Shown here piece by piece: positions 1 through 10,702 of a stretch of 64,000 bases of DNA; positions within the stretch are counted from its first letter, which is position 1; each line of letters opens with the position of its first letter. This stretch comes from Platanthera guangdongensis (Eukaryota > Streptophyta > Magnoliopsida > Asparagales > Orchidaceae): contig CM077167.1 of assembly GCA_039583875.1 (NCBI GenBank), positions 147,949,010-148,013,009 of the forward strand. Reading direction: 5' to 3'. Below the pieces are notes generated by a model. The model saw only the letters and a list, made by a program, of their open reading frames with translations, made no database searches and was not told where the DNA came from. The translations under genes were made by a program, and so were the position numbers.

Positions 1-825
1 TCATCTACCTTAATTGGAACGTCATCCGACGCTACTCTCTCCTCACTCCTTACTTCTAACTGAGCACCATCATCAATTTCCTCTTGATTCGGCCTAGGTA
101 CTCCGGTTGGGATATTTTTGTCAAAATGTACATGAGCTGATTCATCAACAACTATGGTTCTCTTATTACAGACCATATAAGAACGACTCTTACTCGAGTA
201 TCCTAAGAAGATGCCTAGATCAGATTTTTCATCAAATTTCCCTAAGTGATCCTTAGTGTTCAGAACAAAACATGGGCGACTAAAGACCCTAAAGTACGAC
301 ACAGATGATTTTTATCAAAATATAGCTCATACGGAGTTCGCTTAATAAGGGGGCGAAGCATGACTCGGTTCATCACATAGCATGTCGTGTTAACCGCTTC
401 AGCCCAAAAATATCGTGGCAAGCCGAACTCGGCGAGCATTGTGCGTGCTAACCCTTGAGGAGTGCGGTTCTTTCTCTCTACAACTCCGTTCTGTTATGGG
501 GTGCGAGGGTCAGAGAATTCGTGCCTTATCCCTAAAGTGTCACACAGGTTTGTGAAGTTCTCATTCTCGAACTCTCCTCCATGATCCTATATAATGCATT
601 TTATTTTTAACTCCTTCTCATTTTGAAGTCTCATGCAAATGTTCGAGAATTTGCTAAACGTGTCTGATTTATTCGCGAGAAAGATTGTCCAGTAATAGCG
701 TGAGTAATCATCTATAAGAATGAAAGTATGCCGTTTTCCACCTTGACTACACGTACTAAGGGGACCAAACAATCCATGTGAATGAGTTCAAGTGGTCTAG
801 TAGTGGAAATGTCATTGTACAACCT
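1..825 (-). pseudogene. Element I: copia pol remnant (integrase C-terminal half)
   Basis: Read on the minus strand from about 825 down to 1, this is the integrase core and its C-terminal flank of a Ty1/copia polyprotein. Visible motifs are a STTRPLELIHMD stretch (about 815-780), FILIDDYSRYYW, DHGGEFEN and QNGVVERKNRT, followed by the usual FLGYSSKSR and ESAHVHFD segments. The frame is broken near 780 and by several stops, one a TAA before QNGVVERK where the family has Gln. No LTR, gag or reverse transcriptase is inside the window; the rest would lie left of base 1 and right of element A. It is the oldest layer visible, because element A interrupts it. Confidence 0.85.
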
Positions 826-1526
826 TGGGCTCGCGAGAGGCGGCTCAAGGAGCGAACAGGAGAAGCTGGCGAGAGGAACTAGATAAGCGAGTAGAATCAT
901 GTGGTCCACTCGCAGGAGGCGAGACGGAGGGTTCTCTATAGTAGGCGAGATGCCATTTGGGTGCGCGAGCAGGCCCTTGAGGGCGAGATGGCTCCCATAA
1001 TACGGGAGGCCTATGAGACGAGCAGGAGTGCTCGTCTCGCCGTTGGACATTTCCCCACTCGCCAAAGAGAAGGAAAGATGTTTTTACCTCCCTACCCCCA
1101 AGGGGGATTTTACACTTCTACCCTGGATAATTTTACCCTTTTGCCCTTGGTGGTCTGCGTATAGCCCTTCAGAACAGCTGAGTTTGGTTGTTGGCAGATC
1201 CAACGCAGGGTATTTTGGTAATTTCAGGTTAGTTCAGTATGGTTATTTGCAGATCCAACTCAGAGGCCTATAAATAGACCAATAAGGTTCCTGGGAAAAG
1301 GTTGTTGAACCCTTCTATATTCTTCCTCAGAGGCACTTAGCTCAGCATTAGCTAGGGAGGGGAAGAACTTCAGATTCTTCCGTGTAAGAGGTGTGACCTC
1401 CGAGCTGAGACCATCGGTCTGTTTCTGGTCCTGTGACTCACGTCGGGAGGGTGATTCGAGGAGAGTAAGTGTGTGTTGCATTTTCAGCTCTGAACTATAG
1501 GAGGAACCGGGAGGCTGGTTCCAACA
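826..1526 (+). repeat. 5' LTR of element A
   Basis: The left edge is where copia homology stops and TGGGCTCGCGAG begins. The right edge is ...CCAACA, three bases before the primer site, giving a TG...CA LTR of about 701 bp. The second LTR is outside the window, so the left edge rests on the junction alone. The first 250 bp are crowded with GCGAG/CTCGC motifs. A TATA box lies at 1268-1277. Confidence 0.7.
1268..1277 (+). promoter_or_regulatory. TATA box of element A LTR
   Basis: CTATAAATAG lies 249 bp before the LTR end. The same CCTATAAATAGACC block occurs in both LTRs of element D, supporting a shared Tat-type core promoter. Confidence 0.75.
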
Positions 1527-1529
1527 TTT

Positions 1530-1547
1530 TGGTGCGGTGAGCGTGGA
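1530..1547 (+). promoter_or_regulatory. Primer binding site of element A, tRNA-Phe 3' end
   Basis: TGGTGCGGTGAGCGTGGA starts three bases after the LTR end and is an exact 18-nt complement of the CCA end of plant tRNA-Phe(GAA), as I know that tRNA. Confidence 0.85.
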
Positions 1548-1569
1548 CCGCGACCCACACAGAAGAATC

Positions 1570-3060
1570 ATGAGTTGCCTCATGGCGGGAGGTCACGGAG
1601 AAGGAGACGGAGAAGGGTCAGACAACCCGGGAGGATTCGTTGGAAGGAAGGAGTTCATGGCATCAATCAAAGGCATTATAGACATACTGCAGGGGATCTC
1701 ACGGCTGGGGGACTGTTCAACCCCGTAGCATTAGGTGCCTCCTCTCGCGCCGCAGGAAGATCTCATCACGGCAAGAGTGGGAGAAGATGCCCCAGGGAGG
1801 CGATCGGGAAAAGAAGTGATGGTGGAAGGAGGCGGGCAAGACATGGCGGGAAGGGAGCCGTTCCCGAGCACCGCGAGCGCCGTCTCGCCAGGGGATGTCA
1901 TCACGCAAGTAGTGGTGGCGAGACCAGCGGCGAGAGGGTCGCCATTTTGCGAGCTGATCCTGTCAGCTCCCGTCCTGGAAGGGTTCAGGGAACCCAAGAT
2001 GAATTATTATGTGGGGAAAGATGATCCCCTCCAGCACCTACAATGGTTCAAAGATGCGTTTTCGATCAGGCCAATGACGTACGCTTTCAAGTGTTGTCCT
2101 TTTGCCATCACTCTGAAGGATAAGGATAGGGACTGGTTTCATCAGCTCCCAACAGGCTCGATATACAGCTTCGAGGACCTGAGCGGGAGCTTTCAGCTAT
2201 GTTTCTCAACTTCGAAGAAGAGGAAGAAGAACCAGAGTCGATCTTTCTGATTAAGCAGAGTGCGGACGAGTCTCTAGCTCAGTATGTAAACAGATTTCAG
2301 GAGGAGATCTTGGATATCCAGGAGGTGCCCAGATTCGCCCTCTAGATAGCCTTTACCATGGGACTACGGGAGGGCTTCTTCAAGATGAGCCTGACTTGGA
2401 AGGCCCCACTGTCTTTTGAAGGGTTGATGGAGAAGGCTGCGAAGGAAATAGCAATGGAGGCGATGAATATAGCTTTTGCAAAAAAGCTAGAAAGACTGAC
2501 GGAGGTTGAGCAAAGAGAGCCAGGAGGAGGGAGGCAGCAAGAGGGGAGGAGAAGAGAAGAGCCTAGGGCACCGGCGTACCATTAGTTAGGATGGAGGCAG
2601 CAGTGGGGCCCTGCCCAAGGGCAAGGGAGAGGATTTCCCCGGGGAGGAAGGAACCAGCCAGGAGGGCCTGGAAGATTTAACCAGCAGGGGTGGGGGTACG
2701 GTCATAGGACACCTCTACCCCCACCGCCGTAAGCTATGGCTATCGGCCGAGGGAGAGGCAGAGGCCGAGAAAGAGGAAGCGGAGCAGGAGCTGGAAGGAG
2801 GAGAAACCCTCAGGAGGGGAGGCGACGGTAGGAGGTAGCGTTGTCATACTGTGACTTCCACGAGGAGGAGGGTCACACAACGGCTACCTGCCCAGAATTC
2901 TTGGAAATGAGAAGAGTTAGGGGAGCAGGAGAGCAGCAGAGGCCGGTGCGGATAGTGTAAGTGACTAGGACCGGGGAGGAAGATCGATATGTGGATCGAG
3001 TAGATGTAGGGGACCGAGGGGCAATTGGAGTAATCCAAGGCAGGGGGTGGGGATTGAGGC
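1570..3060 (+). pseudogene. gag: Gag of element A (Tat-type), degraded
   Basis: Structural capsid and nucleocapsid protein of the element. The likely start is ATG 1570, 22 bp after the primer site. Two stops interrupt the frame at 1726 and 1732. The retrotransposon gag core runs about 2000-2210, with signatures such as DPLQHLQWFKDAF and DRDWFHQLP. A frameshift in a purine run near 2215 moves the continuation, about 2220-2585, into another frame. Further stops follow at 2343, 2582 and in the Gly/Arg-rich tail. The zinc knuckle CDFHEEEGHTTATC at about 2850-2893 has the C-x2-H-x4-H-x4-C pattern characteristic of Tat gag rather than the usual CCHC. Non-functional as it stands. Confidence 0.8.
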
Positions 3061-3109
3061 TGCTCGAAAGGCGGGCCTTCATACCATGTACCATCGGAGC
3101 GTAGCTTCG

Positions 3110-3730
3110 ACATCACAATCCCCTCCCATAGATGAGAAGATCACCTTTTCTCGAAAAGACATGCCAGACCATGAGGACCCCTTCAGTGACGCACTGGTGA
3201 TCTGGACTGCCATTGAAATCTTCACGGTAGTGCGGATCCAGGTTGACAATGTAAGCTTAATGAATGTTATCTTCAAGAAGGCGTTTAACGAGATGAGGGT
3301 GGAGGCCTGAAGGGTGCCAGCAGCAGATGGACCATTGTTTGGATTCTCAGGAGAGAGGAAAGAAGTTGAGGGGGGAGTGGAACTCCAGGTAACCTTGTGG
3401 GGGGGGGGGGGGGGGGGGCTATCCAGGAACTATCGTTTTCTCATAGTGGATGCCCCCAGTGGTTACAACGCCATTTTTGGGCGTCCCTTCATCAGTGCTT
3501 TTAGATATATGTCGTCCTCTTTCCACCAGTGCCTGAAGCTCAATGCTGGAGGTACTCAAATCAGAGTGCAGGGAGATGCAAAGACGGCCAGGGAATACTA
3601 CGTGATGGCGGTAAACACCATATCATGGCAGGGAGAGGCCGAGGAGATGGGGAAGAGATGGAACAATGGCAGCAGGAGTTTAGAGGTTAAGCAGAGGAGG
3701 AGAAAGAAAAAGAGGTCGGAGGAGAGGGAG
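3110..3730 (+). pseudogene. Aspartic protease region of element A, catalytic motif lost
   Basis: The order matches Tat-type proteases: an ITFS.KDMPDHEDPFSDALVI stretch (about 3140-3205), then the catalytic strand at about 3230-3260, then FLIVDAPSGYNAIFGRPF (about 3437-3490). Where the family has D-[ST]-G-S, this copy reads VDNVS (3242-3256), so the essential Thr-Gly pair is gone. A stop at 3308 and a run of 20 G (3399-3418) interrupt the frame. The C-terminal end is very basic (RRRKKKRS). Confidence 0.75.
3399..3418 (+). repeat. Homopolymer run of 20 G inside protease remnant
   Basis: Twenty consecutive G. It probably reflects replication slippage, and its exact length may be a sequencing or assembly artefact. 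Confidence 0.8.
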
Positions 3731-3732
3731 AA

Positions 3733-4053
3733 GTGAAGATGGTAGGAGGCATTGCGGTGGAGCCAAAAACGGCGGGAGATAAGGATGGAGAGATGGGGAT
3801 GGAAGAGGAGAAAGAAGAAAAAGGAGATGAAGGAGAGAGAGAAGCAGAGATGGTAGGAGGCAATGCAATGGAGCTGGAAACGACAGGCGAGGAGGATGGA
3901 GAGATGGAGGTGGAAGAGGAGAGGGGGTCGAAAGAAGGTGAGGGGAGGAGGAAGGAAAAGAGAAAGATGTTGGAAGCAGGAGGGTCGCCCGGAAGGGAGG
4001 CCCGACTGGAAAAAAAAAGAATTACGCTATTGGAAGGACGGAGTACTGGCGAG
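3733..4053 (+). CDS. Acidic Glu/Gly/Met-rich repeat linker ORF of element A, split by element B
   Basis: ORF between protease and reverse transcriptase, rich in Glu, Lys and Gly. It holds an imperfect internal duplication of about 40 residues: two copies of a M-V-G-G-x-A-x-E-x-x-T block, each followed by D-G-E-M and a run of Glu. The ORF reaches the GCGAG target site of element B at 4049-4053. In the same frame it continues from 53641 on the far side. It is probably a spacer within the polyprotein; no known domain is recognised. Its low complexity suggests slippage growth. Confidence 0.55.
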
Positions 4054-5619
4054 TGATGAGTCCAAATTTTACACTGATTTTTGAACTCATCTGGGCCAGT
4101 TTTATCGTCTTAGCACTGCACTTGAGAGCTATAACTGCTTATATTTGTTTACGTGCCTATTTCATGATTAAGTGCACTTTAGCCCCGTTTTTGTGAGCTT
4201 TATTTGTTTCTGTGTTTTTGTTGTTCTTTAGTCGTGTCTTGAGAATGTGGTGTGCACTTTTGGTGGACTATCTGCCTCTTCTGCTGGTGCAGGGTTTGTG
4301 TGCGTGTTCCGGAACCGCTCGGGAGATCCCGATGATACAGGAACACTGCGCACGACCACTGGACTTACTGCGCAGACCACTGGTCGTGCGCCACTGATCT
4401 TGCGCATTACATTCTCCTTTTTCCTAATTCTGCCTGGGTAATCGCACGAGCACTGGCCGTAGTGCGTACGACCACTGGTCGTGCGCCACTGATCGTGCGC
4501 ATTTACCCCTTGCTTTCTGCAAATCTATCCTAGCCAATCGCACGATCAGTGGATTCAGTGCGCACGACCACCGGTCGTGCGCCACTGATCGTGAGCATAT
4601 CTGCTGATGTTTCTATCTAGGTTGCAGGTTTAATTGGAAATGGCGCACGATCATCGACCTACAGTGCGCACGACCACTGGTCGTGCGCCACTGATCGTGC
4701 GCTCTGCTTTTGCTGCCTCCGTATTTAAGGCCCTGCTACGCGATTTAGGTCAACGCCCGTCATTTTATGCGATCGGGGAGTGCGCGGGAAGCGCCATTTT
4801 ACTTCTCCAGCTGCTCCATCACCTCCACCTTCATCGGGAGTCCATAGCTGGTTATTCCGAAGCTTTCCAAACCCTCCGGCGAAGCTCCCGGCCATTGACA
4901 ACCTCAATTCCATGCTTTCCACCGGATTTGGAGAAGAAGACAACCTAGAGAACGGACTCAAAGGCCTTCGAGGTGACAACTCGTTGGTACTGGAAGCCTC
5001 CTCGGACTGAGCCCGGAAGCGGATTGACAACTCGCTATTCCGGCCACGACCTGCGGTGGATCTTCACCCTCTATTGGTTTACTCCTCTTCCCTTCCCTAT
5101 GTTGTATGGAATGATATAACATTGTAATGAACTACATGTTCTATTCTATATCTAATGATATAACATTGTATGTAATGAACTACATATTCTATTCTATATC
5201 TAATGGGATGTTTGTAGTTTTCTTATGCTTGTAAGTTGTGTGTGTGAATGCGCCTCACCCACTCAACATCCACTTCATACCCTTGTTTCACCCGATTGCA
5301 CTCCGCACAAGAACACTTCCACCCATTAGCTTTCCAGCCACTCTCCCAACCGAAGTTCAGCATCGTAGCCGATACACTCACCTCACCTTGCGAAAAGGTG
5401 CCTTCGACCCGCATAGCTTTAATTAGTTTATTAGATCAAACAACCATAATCTCTCAAGTCCCCTTTTTACTCTTTTTCTAAGTATAACCCTCATAACAAT
5501 ATTTTCTGAACTGTTGCCGCTCTATGCTAATTGCATTCCTCAAGAGACCGACACTCGGGGATTTATTCCCAAACTTTATTACTTGTGCGACCGGTGCACT
5601 TGCCGATTTACACGCATCA
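4054..5619 (+). repeat. 5' LTR of element B
   Basis: 1566 bp, TG...CA. Its partner is 52089-53635. A palindrome cluster lies at 4343-4705. A TATA-like GTATTTAAGG at about 4719-4728 may be the core promoter. A local duplication (TCTATATCTAATG.TATAACATTGTA) at about 5105-5205 is absent or shortened in the 3' copy. No coding sequence. Confidence 0.9.
4343..4705 (+). repeat. Four composite palindrome blocks in the 5' LTR of B
   Basis: Blocks near 4345, 4467, 4559 and 4664, about 100 bp apart. Each has arms GCGCACGACCA and TGGTCGTGCGC around one central base, followed by CCACTGATCGTGCGC. The equivalent cluster in the 3' LTR is at 52383-52768, where the last block has extra tandem copies of CCACTGATCGTGCG. 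They could form cruciforms or RNA hairpins. Confidence 0.85.
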
Positions 5620-5625
5620 AGTTTT

Positions 5626-5643
5626 TGGCGCCGTTGCCGGGGA
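5626..5643 (+). promoter_or_regulatory. Primer binding site of element B, tRNA-Asp
   Basis: TGGCGCCGTTGCCGGGGA, six bases after the LTR, is complementary to the 3' end of plant tRNA-Asp(GUC), the primer usual for Athila elements. Confidence 0.9.
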
Positions 5644-5814
5644 ATCCAATTATAGGGCGACTCCGGATGACTGAGAATGTCGTTATAAGAGTTGTATTGT
5701 TTTGTTTTGTTTTGATCCCTATTCTCTTGTGTTGTTTCCGTCAGATGGAATTGTTAGTTTTATTTGTGGACTCTATGCAAAGTAGTTGTATCCTTTATAT
5801 TTGAAATCTCCGCA

Positions 5815-6924
5815 ATGTGGGCCAATTTCAATCTCCGTTGTCGTCATTGTGGAGACATCTCTCATGCTAGTGATAGATGCCCTCAGAAGTATAGTACTCA
5901 GGAAATTCAGGAGTCTACATATCGTCGACATAAGCTGGTTAGCTACCGACCCACGGAGCCATTGCCGCACTACTTTTATTCGGCTTCAGCACCCGTTGCA
6001 CCGTCGAAGCCGGCTAAGCAGTGCCTTTTTTGTCGAAGCTGGGATCATGCATTGAAGGATTGCGCCGCTTACCTAGCTGAGCTAGAAGTGGATGACGAGC
6101 CAGATCTTCAGATTGTCTCCACTTCAACCTTGGGCAGCATCCCTTCTGTATCGGGGTATGCACCATTGCCATCTTTATGTTATGGAGAAGGCATCCCAGG
6201 TATGTGCACCGATATATATGTTTATCCCCATTCCGACACAGATATTTATACTCCTGAAGTGCATACATCACCTAGCATAGAATCTATTAGTTGCGAAGAG
6301 CCAGCGCTCAACGTCCTACCGAGCTTCGTGCCTTCACCTTCTTCTTTGCATAGCATTCTTTCTTCTTCTGACAGTGCTGTTGAGGTTGATTCGCAGGTGG
6401 AAATTAGCGTTTCCAGCGTTCTGTTAGATCCAGTCGATTAGGACGACTCCGTGGCCGAGGTTGCGACCTTCACCCCATGTGAGGATTCCCGAGGCACGGA
6501 CGAGTCAGATGCAGCTTTAGAACATTCTTGCATCAGCCTAGACAGTTGTGTGGAAGCACCCATAATTCCACCGATGGGGGATGACTCCGGGGCCATCCCC
6601 AAGATTGAGGTTCCTTTATGTTATTCTTCTAGTTTATTTCTTGACCCCGCTCTCGTGTCTACTTCCATACAGGACCACATCGTGGAATCGATCCAATCAG
6701 TGCAAGGGCCTGTAATGCGGCCTAGGACTTATAGTGACCAGATTCAGGTGGAGTTGGAGTCGATGAGCTTCCCAAGTTACTTTATGCCCATGCCTGACAC
6801 ACACGACAGGTATACGTATACAAGTATTGGGGCTTTTGTTCTGTCTCCATTCCGGTACCCGCTACCGCAACACGACCATGAACCACTGCCTGAGCATTTC
6901 AAGTTTCATTCGCCAATCAGTTAG
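5815..6924 (+). pseudogene. ORF1 of element B: double zinc-knuckle protein
   Basis: About 370 codons from ATG 5815 to the stop at 6922, with a single in-frame TAG at 6439. Near the N-terminus are two CCHC zinc knuckles. One is CRHCGDISHASDRC at residues 9-22. The other is CLFCRSWDHALKDC, about 60 residues later. The rest is Ser/Pro/Asp-rich low-complexity sequence with no recognised domain. The knuckles suggest an RNA-binding nucleocapsid role. It is odd that they sit at the N-terminus of a separate ORF placed before the ATHILA-domain ORF, rather than after a capsid domain. The function is inferred from the knuckles only. Confidence 0.65.
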
Positions 6925-7284
6925 GAAATGCTCAGATTTTAAATAAGTCCTGTTGTGAGACAATAAACCCAACAGTTATCTAGGGTAGTGCTTCTTTTGT
7001 TTTAAATTTATGTTTGTATTTAAATATATGGGTGTGGTAACCCAGCTGCGTGATGAGCTCTCTGTTGCACCACATGGTCAGCAGTGTGAAATTGACTAAA
7101 AAACCGGGCGTGTGAAAAATTTCACTGTGCACGACCACTGGTCGTGCGCCGACCCAGTTTCTTTAAATTTCAGTCGGTCGTCCACTGCGCGTGTACCCTA
7201 ATCTCTCTCTTGGTTCGCTGTGCGTGCTCTCTCTCCTCCGGTAGGCTCCCACAATCTCAGATCTCTCTTCCTCCTTGTGCTGTA
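6925..7284 (+). other. Inter-ORF leader of element B carrying one LTR-type palindrome
   Basis: Non-coding stretch between the two ORFs of B. At 7128-7150 it holds one copy of the same CACGACCACTGGTCGTG palindrome that fills the LTRs, 135 bp before the next ATG. Nothing else recognised. Confidence 0.6.
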
Positions 7285-8583
7285 ATGGAACCTGGACGCC
7301 TCCATGTAGTAAAGGCCTACCAACGCTCCGGTCGTGCTTCGGCAACCCCTGCTCAGATCTTGGGGAGAATGGGAACCTTCTTAAAGGCAGAGCATACTCA
7401 ACGCTACAATTTCTTGAAGGACAAGCCCTTCCTCTCTCAGCGGCTTGTTGACTGGAACGAGCTGCGTTCAATTGGGGATGATGGTGTGTTAGCAGAGGTC
7501 GTGCTCATTCTCTACTCCTTTGATTTTTGGAGCAAGTTGTTCGAGTGTGACGAGCTTGGATACCGGGAACTGATGTTGGAGTTCCTTTCCACATTCACTT
7601 GGGAGGCAATGACGGGCAACCTCTATTTCCCCACTTGTTCCTTCCGGATGATGGGAAATGTCTTCTCTGTCACATTGCTGGAGTTTGCCATTCATGCAGG
7701 CGTCTATACCGAGGCGGAGGCATCCCAGATTAACTTCCCTTAGTTATGCTATGATTTTCCAGAGGGGGTGACTCCGCGTGCCGCGTTGCATTCTCTGACC
7801 GGAGGGAACGAGTAGTACGTCGCCCGTCGTGCAAAATCAACGAAGATTGTTTCCCCCGCTCTAAGGTTTATGCAGCATTTGCTTAGTCACTCACTCACCG
7901 CAAGGGCCCTGAGCAAGAATATGGTGGGGTGGCAGGATTTGATTTCACTATTTAGTATGAAGCAGCAATACCCCATCCATCTGGGGTACATGCTGGCCTA
8001 TTTCTTCCACCACGAGGCCACTTATGGCCTCGCGGGCGCGATCGGGGGTGCTTACTACATTACCCGCATCGCTAAAAGTTTGGGGGTTTGGTGCCAGCTA
8101 CCTCCGATGGTGCAGGTCACTGCCCCTTCCATGATCTCCAGGGCCAACCTGATGAGTTGTCATTTGCTGCGTGTGGTTGGGAGAAAAGGTGGCCGGAAGT
8201 TTATTGTCTGCATGCCTGGTGATGCGCCTGCGGGTAGAGATGAAGAGGAAGATGAAGGAGAGCCGGGTGAATCTTCTGCTATGGGTAGGCGGAGTGCGGG
8301 AGTGCCACTGCATCAGAGTCAGTAGCAACTGAGGCCTCCAGTAAAGCATGAGGGGCAATCTAGCCTCCAGTTCAGCCCAGCTCGGGAGCGGGGTGTCCAA
8401 TATTTGTCTGAGCGCCTTGCTGATCTGGAAGCTTCACAGTTTTGGATGCAGGACTTTATTTATCAGCAAGCAGTGAGAGGCGGGTTGAACATTTGACCAC
8501 CACCTACTCGTGTCGCTCCATTAGTGCTTGTTCCTCATCCGTCGCCCATCGAGATTCACGATAGCGATAGTGAGGGGGAGTGA
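7285..8583 (+). pseudogene. ORF2 of element B: ATHILA ORF1-like / gag-like protein
   Basis: 432 codons from ATG 7285 to TGA 8581, in a single frame broken by stops at 7741, 7807, 8323 and 8495. Residues from about 35 to 150 resemble the ATHILA ORF1 / plant transposon protein family: LVDWNELRSIGD, LEFLSTFTWE, and CSFRMMGNVFSVTLLEFA, where family members have an FRL.G..YSLTL.EFA pattern. The second half has a FFHHEATYGL segment. The tail is acidic, with DEEEDEGEPGE and a final IEIHDSDSEGE. Three stops are TAG where Gln fits and one is TGA where Arg fits. Probably the capsid-like protein of the element. Confidence 0.65.
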
Positions 8584-8963
8584 GTGGAGCTCACCATAGA
8601 GCTAGTCTACCACGCCTTCTGTTTTTATTTTCCGTGCTTTATGAAATTAAAAAAAATAATTTTATACTTTATGTAGCCGGGTTGGCAATGAGACAACTAT
8701 ATTTTTTGTGGGTGCCCATCAGGGAGCCGAATGTTTTTTATATATATATACTATACGATCTGCTAATACAGGTATTTGGTCCACCTTAAGAACGGTAAAC
8801 CAAAGTGGCTTTTGGGAGACAACCCAAGTTGGACCATTTGGTCCTGTGTTGTGCTTTGAGTTCTTTATATATATATTTTGTTTGGCGTGCATATTTCAAT
8901 CGCAGGTGCAGGAATTTTTGAGGCGCGACAACTTGGCCGCACTTGGACATCTCGTCACATGAC
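8584..8963 (+). other. Non-coding 3' internal region of B, left part
   Basis: AT-rich sequence after ORF2. It contains duplicated phrases (TTTATATATATA...; CCACCTTAAGAACGGTAAACC / GGGAGACAACCCAAGTTGG) but no gene. It ends at the CCGGT target site of element D (8963-8967) and continues at 50585. Confidence 0.7.
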
Positions 8964-8968
8964 CGGTT

Positions 8969-10534
8969 TGAATGTGCAGCTAGATCTGATATACTCTAGA
9001 GGGGGGGGGGGGTGAATGGAGTATATGATGCTTGAAAACTTTTTACAACAATTGTTGTAATCTGAGTGAACAGGGAAGCAACTATTAAATCTAATCACAA
9101 AATAACCTACAACAGAAATTAATCACAGATCTAAACTAATCACAAAACAATCATAGCCAGAAACAAAAGATAAAGACAAGCAATCCAGAAGACATAAGGA
9201 GCTATAGTGGTTCCCCTAAACTTGGGTACATCCACTCTTCTACCACCCTAGGTAGGAATCCACTACAGGATGAGTTGATCAGGTGTCCTAGGCACCAATG
9301 TGCTTTTGATAAGGTGCTCAAAAACCAAATCAGATTTTTTGATCAGGTGTCTTTCCACCAATGAGCTTTTGATAAGGTGCTCAAAAACCAAGCTCAAACT
9401 TTTGAAGGGAGTTTGAGAAACCCTTTACAGAGATGGGGATGAGAGAGTTATGGAAGTCTTCTCTTTCTCAGAACAGCTGAGAAGACTATGTGGATTTTAT
9501 GTTGTCAAAGCTCCCCCTGAGTTCTTGAGATGTTCAGGAAATGAAGCTTTGCTGTAGGGTGATAGGCCTTCAGAAGTTGATCTCCAGCAAATGATGATTT
9601 CAGCAACAGCTGAAATGTTAGGTGTCTGGAGTCTTTGAAAGATGTTGGCCTTGAACACTTGAAGCAAAGGGGATCTGAAGATTTCAGATTTGTTGATCTC
9701 CTTTGGTGTGTGTTCTTGTATGAATTCTTTGAGAGAGAGAATGTTTTGTTCTTCTTCTTTTTCTTATTCTGCTTATTTTTTTTTCTTTTTTTGCTGTCTG
9801 TCTGTTGTGTATTTGAGATTCAAAAAGAACTTGTGTTTTATTCTCTGGTTCTGAATAGAAATTCATCTGTCAAGAATAGTCGTTGGCCTGTCATTAATTG
9901 ACTTCCTTAATTGCAATTGTCTTCTGGGGGAAAGTCCAAAGAAACATTCCTTGATAATCCCTTGAAACTTGGTCCAGAATAAATGAAAACGGCTAGAAAA
10001 TCTTCTGAATTAATTGCTGAATAACCCCTTAACTGTTCTGAATTTGAATCATGAAAATCCTTGAAGTCATCAGAAAAACGTCGAACTGGGCTCTACTATC
10101 GCCGAACTGAGCTCGGCGATTTGGACTTAGACAGCAACAGAAATCGTCGATCTGAGCTCAACTATCGTCGAACTGAGCTCAGAGATAGAGAATCAATACT
10201 GAGTCAAGATCGTCGAACTGAGCTCGCAGATCGTCGAATGGAGTTTGACGATTTGTTAAAGTTGAGCTCAGCGATCATCGAATGGAGTTCGACGATTCGT
10301 CGAAGTTGAGCTAGACGATCGTCGATTGGAGTTCGACGATTCGTCGTACTGAGCTAGACGATATGACTTAGTCTTCAAACTGAAAAATCCTTGGTCTTAA
10401 GGGCAGCTTCCAAACCTAAGTACTAACCCTTAGACTCAAATCTAATTGACCTTTAGAGCTATACAGGAGGTCAACAACGGGTTTCATAAAGACATAGTGA
10501 TCCTGACCCAAATTAGTAATAGGGTGTTCCAACA
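8969..10534 (-). repeat. 3' LTR of element C
   Basis: 1566 bp, partner of 35273-36832. It has a run of 12 G at 9001-9012 where the partner has six. It also holds the palindromic TCGTCGA...TTCGACGA repeats at about 10077-10370. The duplicated phrases around GATAAGGTGCTCAAAAACCAA at 9310-9395 are internal direct repeats. Arms ATATACTC and GAGTATAT flank the G run. Confidence 0.92.
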
Positions 10535-10552
10535 ATCTCCCCCTTTTTGGGT
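10535..10552 (-). promoter_or_regulatory. Polypurine tract of element C
   Basis: On the minus strand ACCCAAAAAGGGGGAGAT abuts the 3' LTR start TGTTGG, the expected position for plus-strand priming. Confidence 0.85.
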
Positions 10553-10702
10553 TAGGATTACTATTTACAGAACTTGGAAAAATTTAAATAACAGCGTACA
10601 AAGCAACAATACAGAAAAGTAATAAGCAGGACATAGCAGAACCACAGATATATATCATCCCAGACAGAAATCAGAAAACAAAATGATTGTCACCTTACAT
10701 AG

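Noticed and set aside
1575..2024. Arg/Gly-rich frame overlapping gag of A
   Set aside because: Wrong frame relative to the gag core that follows at 2000-2210.
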